From assembly GCA_019693395.1 (NCBI GenBank), contig JAAMXP010002913.1, forward strand, positions 1 through 10,048: DNA of 10,048 nt, in the 5' to 3' direction. The first letter of the stretch is position 1. Each line of letters begins with the position of its first letter. The notes beneath the pieces were generated by a model that saw only the letters and a program-made list of their open reading frames with translations, was not told the DNA's origin and ran no database searches. Source of the stretch: Ettlia oleoabundans. Lineage: Eukaryota; Chlorophyta; Chlorophyceae; Chlamydomonadales. A program made the position numbers and the translations under genes. This document shows, in pieces, positions 1 through 6,979 of this stretch.

Positions 1-11
1 GTGATGTACAG
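1..11 (+). CDS. Possible 3' end of the preceding BIG/ARFGEF exon
   Basis: The exon at 206 starts in phase 0 (ATC, residues ILGAYEQ), so its upstream partner must end on a complete codon. Positions 9-11 (CAG) followed by GT at 12-13 would satisfy this, giving D-V-Q before ILGAYEQ and an intron of 194 nt (12-205). The donor GTAGCC is weak and only three codons are visible, so this is a guess. An open stretch at 3-86 in the same frame is an alternative but does not resemble the family and ends in a TAG. Confidence 0.3.
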
Positions 12-205
12 GTAGCCGAGCTGGCGTTGGAGACGGTTGCGTGGATGAAGCTGGAGCAGCGCCGCACGCAGCCAGCGAGGGAAGGGTAGCCACTGCAATC
101 CCTGCCCAGCAAATTTTTCCATTGCGAGCCTGCACAATCATGGTATTCCCTCGCCCCGACCTTTTGGTTTGAGACTTTGGCTGTGCGGTGCTGCACCCTG
201 TGCAG

Positions 206-797
206 ATCTTGGGTGCCTATGAGCAGGCTGTGCGTCTGGCGGCGCTGCTGCGGCTCGAGTCGATCTGTGAGGCGCTTGTGGTGGGTCTGGCAGCTGCAGC
301 TGGGCTGGCTGATCCCGCGCCACACAGCTCCGCGGCAGAGGCCAAGCAGGTGGCGGCGCTTTCCAAGCTGGTCAGCCTGGGGAGCTGCAGCGAGGCCGGG
401 ATGCTGGGCAGCAGCTGGTTGGTGCTGCTGCGTGCGCTGAGCCAGCTGGAGAGGCTGCAGGCCGTGCTGCTGCCTGGATCAAAGAATGGCCTGCCGCCGC
501 TGCCGGAAGGCGCGGCCGCCATGCTGGCCAGCAGCAGCCTGGATGCGGCGGCAGCAGCCGCAGCAGCGGCGGCTAGTCCGCCGCCTGCGCAGCCGCAGGA
601 GCCACAGAGCAGCAGCGGCTTTGGCCGCCTGCTGCAGCGCATGGGCCTTGCAGGCAGCTCGAGCAGCAGCGGTGATGCCAGCAGCGGCAGCGGCACGGCA
701 GCAGGCGGCCGGCTGGGGGGGCTGCTAGACATTAAAGATGCGCCCGGTGCAGGGCACGTGCTGTGGGCTGAAACCGCGGGTGCGCAGTACAGCCGTG
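206..797 (+). CDS. BIG/ARFGEF exon A: region between Sec7 and HDS1
   Basis: Begins after TGCAG at 201-205 and ends at a GTGTAC donor (798), phase 1. Residues 1-92 (ILGAYEQAVRLAALLRLES and onward) match the helices that precede HDS1 in BIG proteins, including a segment like the conserved 'W..IL.CLS..E.L' (SSWLVLLRALSQLERLQ). The rest is low complexity: ten alanines at 545-574, then Pro/Gln/Ser/Gly stretches up to 777. This is probably a disordered linker, longer than in land-plant homologues. Confidence 0.8.
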
Positions 798-3700
798 GTG
801 TACGTTGCGGGGTCGCCAGAAGCGGCACACGTGTGTTGCTGGCACCATTACTTGCCATCTTATCCAACTGCCACTACGCTGTTATCCCTCGCCCACCCAC
901 CCCACCCACCCAGCAGACCCATACACACACCACCTCCACCACTACCAGCAAACTCTTTCCTCTACTGACAATAGTTGTTTGCCTTGCTGTAACGTTCACA
1001 CAACTTTCCCGGTGCAGGCGTGGCGCCCATCGAGCGTCTCTTCACCAACAGCGCGTCCCTGCACGGCGACTCTGTGCTTTCTTTCATGCGCGCCCTCTGC
1101 GCCGTCAGCCAGGAGGAGCTGCAGCCCACCAGCCCAGGTGAGGGCGCTGCACAATGTACCAGCCAACACAGCCTTTGGCATAGGCTTAGGGCTGCCGCCC
1201 ATGTTCGGTTGACTGCAAAGCAGGGGGCTTGTCTGTCTGCCACGCCACATGCTGAGAGAAATCGGGACATGGGGTTGTAGTGTTGTGGGATGCTTTTGCG
1301 GGCCTAGACACCCTTGACGGAGTTCCCGCCTCACTATCTGTTGCCCAACATGCTCTCAGGCTGCAGATCTCCCGTCATTGTTTCCCCCTGTCCCTGTCGG
1401 CCGGTGTTCCCCACAGCTTCCCGTCGCCCATGCCCTGTGGCTGGCTGTATGTCGGTGCAGGGGAGCGGCCGCGTGTGGCGCTGCTCCAGCGTGTGGTGGA
1501 GTGCGCCTACCACAACATGGGGCGCATACGCCTGGTGTGGTCACGCCTGTGGAACGTGGTTGCCCAGCACCTGGTGTCTGCCGCCTGCCACACAGGTGAG
1601 GAATGCGTGTTGTGCTTACGGAAAAGGGAGGGGGAGGGGGCACATACCGTACTGGGTTCTTGGCCGCTTCACTTGTGAATGTGTCCGCATGTTTGGCAGC
1701 TTTGCTTTTGTTTGCTTTTAGCAAACAGATCAACCTTAAATATATTCAGCTCTTTGGGCCATATGGCGCAGACGCGTACGTGGCAATGTACGCTGTGGAC
1801 GCTCTGCGGCAGCTGGCAGCCAAGCTGCTGGACCGTGCTGAGCTGGCACGCTTCACGCACCAGGGGGAGGCGCTGCGGCCATTTGCAGCTGTGCTGCGAC
1901 ACTCAGGTGGGGCTGTTAAGGTAGCAAGCTGGCCACAGGCTTGTAGCACTAGGCCTGCAGCATGGCACCTGGGGTGCGGTGACAGTCAGCCAGCCAGCCA
2001 GCCAGCCCGACCAGGTGGGGTTGTTGATGTGTGCTGTGCTGCCCTGTGTGGCAGGCGGGATTCATGTGAGCAGCTGCCTGGTTGGGTGTGTGTGCGTGCA
2101 TACTTCACATGCCAGACTGGGTGCTCCTCCGCAAGCTGCCCACTTGCGCTCTCTTGGCCAATTTCAACCTCGATTTGTGTTCCATCCCTCCCGGTGCCTC
2201 TGTCAAAGCATTGTCCACCGAACTTGTCTGTCCACGTCTCTACCCGCAGACAGCCCTGCTGTTCGTGAGCTTGCTGTGGCCTGTGTCGCCCACGCCGCAT
2301 CTGCTCACCCTCGAGGCCTGGGCTCCGGCTGGCGCTCTGTTCTGGAGGCGCTGGCGCTAGCAGGACGTGACGCTTCGCCTGCTGTGGTCAGCCAGTCGCT
2401 GGATGCCATGCAGCCTGTGGTGGAGGCACTGTTTAGGCCCTCAGGCCACGCGCAACTCAGGTGGGCTGATTGGCAAGGAGAAAGGTTGGTTCTGGGGGCA
2501 AAAACAACATAGATTCACCAGCTATATGGGCAGCACAATGGCTTTGGCACCTAGTTGCTTGAAATGGTCGTGGTGGTAAGCTGGCGCATGATCGCTATTG
2601 CGCTGTGCCCATGCAGCGTGTTTATTGTGTCTCTCCTGCACAGCCTTGGCTATCTGGTAAAGATAACCGTGCTTGCTCACCCACCGCCTGTCTGTGCCCC
2701 CCGTGCCCTCTATGCCCACCACCCTGCTTGATCACTTTGTGATGTGTGCAGGGAGTGCGTGGTGGCTGTGTTGGCGGGGGTGGAGAACCCGCACGGGTTT
2801 GAGGAGCTCAGCATCGGGGCGCTGTACCTCTTCCAGGTACGGGCAGTACATGTGATACAGGCGCGGCACTCTATACTGCACATCCTCGCAGCTCCCTCTT
2901 TGCGGGGCATGCGCGTGCATTGTGCGCCATGCACGCATTGCATTCCGCACAGTTTTCCTTTCTCTGCAATCCGGCAATGCGAGTGCCCTTTTTGTCACAC
3001 ATCTGCCCCTATTTTCAGGCCTTGGCGCGGCGGCTCCAGGAGGCTGTGGGTTCCGGGGAGGCGGATGATGTGCTGCTGATGACGGCAGCGCACGGCAGCT
3101 CCTCCGCCAGCCCTCCACACTCACGCCAGAGGGAGCAGCAGCAGCAGGCGCAGCCCTCCTCCCCGACATCAGAGCAGCAGGAGACGCAGCAGCAGCAGGA
3201 GGATGGGGATGATGATCTGACCCTAGCCCCGGGTACCGCTGTGCCCAGCCACAGTGGAAGCCGGCAGGCTGAGGTGGGCATGGAGGTAGGAGACCCAGCG
3301 GGCACTTTGCAGCCGCTGCCACCTCATCAACAGCAGTTGGCAACGGCTGCTGTAGACAGCACGGTAGCTGCCTGGCAGGTGCTGCTGGTACCGCTGGCTG
3401 CTGTGGCTCGCCTGGATGCTCGACCGCGTGTGGCAGATGCAGCGGCAGCGGTGCTGCTTCAGATATTCAGGCGGCACGGAGACAGCCTGGCTCCAGAGCA
3501 GTGGCAGCGCTTGTTTGGTGCAGTGCTTCTGCCGTTGATGGCAATGCCAGTGGGCCACGGAAATGGAACTGGGGACAGGCCAATTTGGATTGGCAACGGC
3601 AGCACAGGGTCGCCTAACTCCATTAGCAGCACTAAACCTACAGCGGCACCAGTGCTGGTGTTAGGCCGGCGCAGCAGCGGCGCTGAGCCTGCTGAGGCCG

Positions 3701-5776
3701 CTGCAAGCCGGCGCTCCACCTTGGCAGCGGCTGGCGCCAGCGGCGGCGCAGCGGACAGCCTGCTAGCGGCTGTACCGGCTGCGCTGAGCTTTGAGGGGCT
3801 GGACAGGTGGGCGGGGGCTACTACTGAGCCGCTGTTATGTTCAAGTTGTGTCAGTGGTGCACTGTTTGTGTTTACAACAACATCTAGCCATACTTTCAAG
3901 CAAGCATGTGGCCGTCCTTGGTGAGAGCCCCCCTACACAGCTACGTGTGTGTGGCGCTAATACACGCTTCACATAGTCAATGCTTGACTGATCCCGAAGC
4001 TTGTTTGACCCTGTGTGTGGTGTGTGGTGCAGGCTAGAGCGGCATGTATCGGCGCACATGCCCGAGTTGCGGCAGATGATTTTGGGGCAAGCTGACCCGG
4101 ATCCATCAGCTAGCGCAACAGGAACATCTGCAGCAGCAGAAGAGGAGGAGGAAGAGGTTGAAGCGGCGAGGGGCAATGGCAGCGGGGAGCAGGGGCAAGG
4201 GCGGCTGCAGCTTCTGTGGCAGCCGCTGCTGTGCCTGCTGGAGCAGTACATCTGCTTCCCTGCTGAGTCAGCGGCGGTACTGGGTGTCAACCAGCTGCAC
4301 CACCTCCTACTGGCAGCTGCCCCCCTACTGGATGCTAGCTGCTGGCAGGCTGCGGTAGCAACCCTGCAGGCTGTCAGCCTGCGGGATTCCTGGGCACCTG
4401 ACCAACCAGCAGCAGAAACAGCAGCAGCAGCACCGGCCGGCCTGCCACCACCGCTGGCCGGCAGTTCACGGGCCAGCAACGGCCGCACCCCACCAGCAGC
4501 TGCTGGCGCAGCGGAGGCGGCGGAGTCCATGCGGCGGCGCAGCCGGCTGGCGGTGCTGCTGCAGCGGGTGGTTGACTCCCTGCTGTTGCAGCGTAGGGCG
4601 GCTATGCCTGGTCAGGTGCAACTGCAGCTGCTCGAACTGCTGCATCGCACTGTGATGGCAGCTTCAGCCATCACCGCCAGTCCCGCCTGCCGCAGCGCCG
4701 CAGAGCAAACGCTGGCCGCGGCCGCGACACCCTGGCAGCTGGGCAGCGTGAGCGGCAAGCAGCTGGACGGCATGCGGGCAGCCTGGATGCTGGCTGCTGA
4801 TGCCAGGGCTGCAGGTGGTGCGGCAGCTGGTGGAATGGGCATGCGGGTGGAAAGCATGGGGGACCTGAACGAGGATGTGTTGGATGGAGGCCTACCGGTG
4901 GGCACCGCGCCGCTGGGTGACGGCGGCGACATGGATGACACAGCCGGCCTGGCTGCCCCGTGGGAGCAGCTGCGCCCCGCGCTAGCACGCCAGGAGGCGG
5001 AGGGGGGATGCCTATACATCGCCGCGTTGCAGCGCTGCGTTCTTGACCCCGCCGCCAGCGATGGCACGGCGGCAGCGGTGGCAGCGGAGTGTGAAACGCG
5101 GCTGGCAAGCTTCTGCCTCTGGGTGGTGGCTGGTGCAGCCGAGCGTGTGGGCCCCACCACCACCATTGATGCGCAGGGCACGCCAGCAGAGGACGCATTC
5201 GCGGCCACGACAGCAGCACTGGCAGCCGCACTGGCAGCCAGCCCCGGGGTCGCCAGCAGCCTGGGCACTCCGGCTGGGTTCAGCGCCCCAAACCCGGCAG
5301 ACCAAAGCTGGGAGGATGCAGTCAGGCAGGCTCAGCTGCTGTGCCTTGCAGCGTTGCTGCTGCACAGTGCGTGCGTGTTTGGTAACCGACGGGGGAAGCG
5401 GGGCGGTTGGTACAGAGCTGTTGTACGCTTAGGTACTGTTACCGGCAGAAACCATCCCTGCTGGTGGAGAAGCTGCACCGTGCATTGCCTTGATTTGGTT
5501 GGACAATTTCCGATCAATCTTCCGCGCCACTTCCAGAACCTAAATCCAACCCTGTACATCCCCCTGCTTTCCTCCCGATGCAGGGCCCCGCTGGTGGACG
5601 CCGCCCTGCAAGCCTATGCCAGCCTGAGCCCCCCGGTGTGGAGCCGGCAGCAGGCTGCAGCCTTCCCCCACCTCGCCCAACTCGTCTGCTCCCCCAGCCG
5701 GCCCGTGAGGAAAGCGCTGCAGGCACTGCTGCGCCAGCACGTGCCCAGCGTGCTGGCCGCCACGACCGCTGGGTAG
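206..5776 (+). CDS. BIG/ARFGEF-family Arf guanine-nucleotide exchange factor, C-terminal 1198 residues (5' partial)
   Basis: Large Sec7-type Arf-GEFs of the BIG family load GTP onto Arf GTPases at the trans-Golgi network and endosomes to start vesicle coat assembly. The catalytic Sec7 domain is upstream of this window; this part is the helical HDS region. Exons: 206-797, 1018-1137, 1461-1595, 1772-1906, 2250-2460, 2752-2836, 3019-3806, 4033-5370, 5584-5776, joined through GT-AG introns with every phase matching (3597 nt, 1199 codons including stop). Recognition rests on HDS1-like segments RLFTNSASLHGDSVLSFMRA, ECAYHNMGRIRLVWSRLWNV (about residues 255-274) and AMYAVDALRQLAAKLLDRAE, then GWRSVLEALALAGRDASP, and a C-terminal WQVLLVPLAAVARLDARPRV block, in the same order as animal and plant BIG proteins. 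Algal-style Ala/Ser, Gln and Glu-rich linkers are inserted between blocks. Family assignment is firm; exact orthologue number is not assignable. Intron ends are by inspection only. Confidence 0.88.
892..911 (+). repeat. CCCA-type microsatellite in a BIG intron
   Basis: Runs of three to four cytosines separated by single adenines inside intron 798-1017. The transcript is C-rich here; the template strand carries the G-runs. Confidence 0.85.
1018..1137 (+). CDS. BIG/ARFGEF exon B: start of HDS1
   Basis: Acceptor GTGCAG ends at 1017 and donor is CAG|GTGAGG at 1138; phase 1 in and phase 1 out. Encodes VAPIERLFTNSASLHGDSVL, then FMRALCAVSQEELQPTSP, which aligns by eye with the conserved BIG stretch 'VFxHSxxLxSxAxVxFVxALCxVSxEELxS'. 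This is one of the strongest family signatures in the window. Confidence 0.85.
1461..1595 (+). CDS. BIG/ARFGEF exon C: HDS1 core
   Basis: Acceptor GTGCAG ends at 1460, donor CAG|GTGAGG at 1596, phase 1 both sides. Encodes ECAYHNMGRIRLVWSRLWNV followed by VAQHLVSAACH. The motif 'YHNMxRIRLVWSRxWxV' is nearly invariant in BIG/Sec7 Arf-GEFs from yeast to human, so identity and frame are secure. Confidence 0.9.
1772..1906 (+). CDS. BIG/ARFGEF exon D: HDS1 end
   Basis: Acceptor GCGCAG ends at 1771; donor CAG|GTGGGG at 1907; phase 1 both sides, same length (135 nt) as the previous exon. Encodes AMYAVDALRQLAAKLLDRAE, then LARFTHQGEALRPFAAVLRH, matching the family pattern 'AIFAMDSLRQLAMKFLEREEL' and 'FQNEFLKPF'. 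Confidence 0.88.
1987..2006 (+). repeat. (CAGC)5 microsatellite in a BIG intron
   Basis: Five perfect CAGC units within the 343-nt intron 1907-2249. No coding consequence. Confidence 0.9.
2250..2460 (+). CDS. BIG/ARFGEF exon E: HDS2 region
   Basis: Acceptor CCGCAG ends at 2249; donor CAG|GTGGGC at 2461; enters in phase 1 and leaves in phase 2. Encodes SPAVRELAVACVAHAASAHP and GWRSVLEALALAGRDASPAV, corresponding to the family's 'IRELIIRCVSQMV...GWKSMFMVFTTAAYD' helices. The invariant Gly-Trp pair is present. Confidence 0.85.
2752..2836 (+). CDS. BIG/ARFGEF exon F: HDS2/HDS3 connector
   Basis: Short 85-nt exon; acceptor TGCAG ends at 2751, donor CAG|GTACGG at 2837, phase 2 in and phase 0 out. 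Encodes RECVVAVLAGVENPHGFEEL and SIGALYLFQ, equivalent to the family stretch 'DCVNCLIAFTNSRFNKDISLNAIAFLRFCA'. Confidence 0.82.
3019..3806 (+). CDS. BIG/ARFGEF exon G: Gln-rich linker and HDS3
   Basis: Acceptor TTTCAG ends at 3018 and donor CAG|GTGGGC is at 3807 (phase 0 in, phase 2 out). Residues 427-450 (ALARRLQEAVGSGEADDVLL) continue the previous helix. A disordered Gln/Ser/Asp-rich insertion follows, with CAG runs at about 3134-3147 and 3187-3198. Residues from WQVLLVPLAAVARLDARPRV to LAPEQWQRLFGAVLLPLM match the conserved block containing 'W..IL..L........R..GL.VMFEI...YG..F....W..LF'. A second Ala/Gly/Ser-rich segment ends the exon. Confidence 0.85.
4033..5370 (+). CDS. BIG/ARFGEF exon H: long HDS3-HDS4 exon
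   Basis: The largest exon (1338 nt), from acceptor GTGCAG (4027-4032) to a GTGCGT donor at 5371; phase 2 on both sides. It opens with LERHVSAHMPELRQMIL, carries a six-glutamate run (4139-4156), then alternating helical repeats and Ala/Gly-rich linkers; SMGDLNEDVLDGGL near 4855-4896 is a recognisable acidic loop. Sequence is less conserved here than upstream, as is usual for HDS3-HDS4 of the family. The open frame continues past 5370 into the next intron, so the 3' edge depends on joining in frame to the final exon: donors at 5371 and 5377 both fit, and 5371 (GTGCGT) is the better match. Confidence 0.78.
5584..5776 (+). CDS. BIG/ARFGEF exon I: C-terminal HDS4 end and stop
   Basis: Acceptor GATGCAG ends at 5583; stop codon TAG is at 5774-5776. 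Encodes APLVDAALQAYASLSPPVWS, then FPHLAQLVCSPSRPVRKALQ and a final ALLRQHVPSVLA, which corresponds to the extreme C-terminus of BIG proteins ('FPLLTxLI...VRxALxxLLxxxxxPVL'). The protein end therefore looks natural, not truncated. Confidence 0.8.
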
Positions 5777-6143
5777 CCGCATAGCAGCAGCCGCGCAGCA
5801 GCTGGCGCTTTGCAGTGGTTTCGGTGGCAATGCCGGTGGCGACGACAGCAGCCGATGGCAACGGTAGCGGTGGTGGTGGCGACGACACATAGCGCGCTGG
5901 CGGCCACGGCTGTGCTGATGCAGCGTATGCGCGCTTCGAGTCGGCAATGACATGGCAGCTCTGTTGAGCGGCGAAGCCAGCGTCAGCAGCAGCGCTTGTA
6001 GGAATCCTCTAGGGTGGCTGATTTTGCGCATCCAGCATACCATGTAGGGAGGCCTGCCCGCCTAGCCTTGTTAGCAATGCATGGTTCTTTTGTATTGCAC
6101 CAGATGACTCCTGGAAGCTTGTCCTGAAAGGGACAACCACATT

Positions 6144-6148
6144 TTACA
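6144..6148 (-). terminator. Candidate polyadenylation signal of the kinase gene (TGTAA on - strand)
   Basis: TTACA on the + strand reads TGTAA on the - strand. It is the first copy downstream of the kinase stop at 6691 and gives a 3' UTR of about 0.55 kb. A perfect inverted repeat (6131-6136 with 6119-6124, six-nt loop) sits 8-25 nt beyond the signal, where cleavage would be expected. Confidence 0.5.
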
Positions 6149-6557
6149 CTATCCACCTGCTTCAAGCGTGGGAGGGTGTATGAGGAGCCGTCAGCAACAC
6201 AACGCTTAAACGTTGGTTAGTGCTGCTGCAAGTGCATGCCTAGCCATGCAATGCAAACAACGCAGCCCAAACATCAGCGAGGCCAGCAGGATTGTATGCC
6301 CAAGTTGTCATGCCAAAATGATTGGGGAGGGAAGGGTAAAATGCAAAATACGATGAGGGATTTGTAGCAATACGGAAGGTTATTGTGAGGCAGAATGAAC
6401 TGCGGGGCCATTTGCATAGGCTGGGTCGTAATTGACATTGGTGACTCGCGCCAATGGCGTGTGTCTGTCTGGCCTTGCAGACCAGCGCTGTGCTGCGTTG
6501 CGCTGCGGCCCTAGCCGCACCACGCGCCAAGGGGTAAATAGGTCGGGGTGGAATGGT

Positions 6558-6562
6558 TGTAA
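6558..6562 (+). terminator. Candidate polyadenylation signal of the BIG/ARFGEF gene (TGTAA)
   Basis: TGTAA is the established poly(A) signal of chlorophyte green algae. This is the first copy on the + strand after the stop at 5776, giving a 3' UTR of about 0.8 kb, long but within the range known for these algae. A degenerate signal nearer the stop (TGTAG near 5997 or 6045) cannot be excluded. Confidence 0.45.
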
Positions 6563-6690
6563 GGTTTGCAAACAGGACAGAAAGGAGAGGAACAGCGACG
6601 GTAATGGGTGGAGGGGCAACATCCACCTACGCTCCTATAGTACTAGAATGCAGCTGTTGATGGGTGCGCACGAGCGCGAACCTGCCACCG

Positions 6691-6979
6691 TCAGCTGTTT
6701 GTTGTAGGTCTCGTGCCGTTTGCCTTCACGGTGCCGTTTGCTTCCGTGGGACCTGGCGGTACTACTGTTGCAACCGGCGGTACCGGCGGGTCCATCGTAA
6801 GGGGCGGTAGTGGCGGCTGCGGGGAGGCGGGTGGCGAGCCTGGCCCCGCCTGCGCTGTGGCTGTAGCTGCCGCCGCGACTGCCGCGGCAATGAGAGAGTG
6901 TGAGCTTGGTGAGGCTGAGGCGCTGATGGCGTCGCTGATCCGCTTCTGGAGCGGCGCCTTGTAACTGCGGCTGCTGTTA
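6691..6979 (-). CDS. Kinase terminal exon 9: Ala/Pro-rich tail (alternative C-terminus)
   Basis: Acceptor CCTTGTGCAG ends at 6980; phase 2 in; stop TGA at 6693-6691. Encodes 95 residues starting NSSRSYKAPLQKRISDAISA, then an Ala-rich helix-like run and a Pro/Val-rich segment, ending KANGTRPTTNS. Codons in the first 30 residues are strongly G/C-ending, like the upstream kinase exons, and the phase fits only the donor at 7219. The opposite strand also has an open frame here (6713-6964), so coding direction is inferred from the splice fit. Confidence 0.55.

Larger units (their letters stand above)
5777..6690. other. Intergenic convergent 3' UTR region, no gene seen
   Basis: 914 bp between the two stop codons. 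Short open frames on both strands have no family resemblance and no consistent splice context. The first 150 bp remain GC-rich with GGTGGTGGC-type repeats; from about 5950 on, base composition becomes more AT-rich, as expected of 3' UTR sequence. It holds one TGTAA on each strand, described separately, and a perfect 6-bp hairpin (6119-6124 with 6131-6136). No tRNA, rRNA or transposon ends were recognised. Confidence 0.65.

Noticed and set aside
217..867. 216-residue open frame on the - strand opposite BIG exon A
   Set aside because: It mirrors a GC-rich coding exon; its Ala/Ser/Pro-rich translation has no family resemblance, and the + strand frame has clear BIG homology and matching splice sites.
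1280..1678. Unspliced + strand frame through 1280-1678 as a separate small protein
   Set aside because: Its only conserved part is exon C of the BIG gene; the flanks are intronic and read as unrelated sequence.
3459..4530. Two - strand open frames (3459-3899 and 3841-4530)
   Set aside because: They lie across BIG exons G and H and the intron between them, show only Ala/Ser/Cys-rich translation, and have no domain.
4612..5268. 218-residue open frame on the - strand opposite BIG exon H
   Set aside because: Antisense shadow caused by strong G/C third positions in the sense codons; low-complexity, with no recognisable motif.
5777..5960. Possible extension of the BIG protein beyond 5776
   Set aside because: The in-frame TAG at 5774-5776 directly follows the conserved C-terminal helix of the family; the GC-rich sequence after it has stops and no homology.
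6713..6964. 83-residue + strand open frame (Gly/Ala-rich)
   Set aside because: Lies opposite the candidate kinase terminal exon, whose phase fits the upstream donor; the + strand frame has no such support. Not fully excluded.
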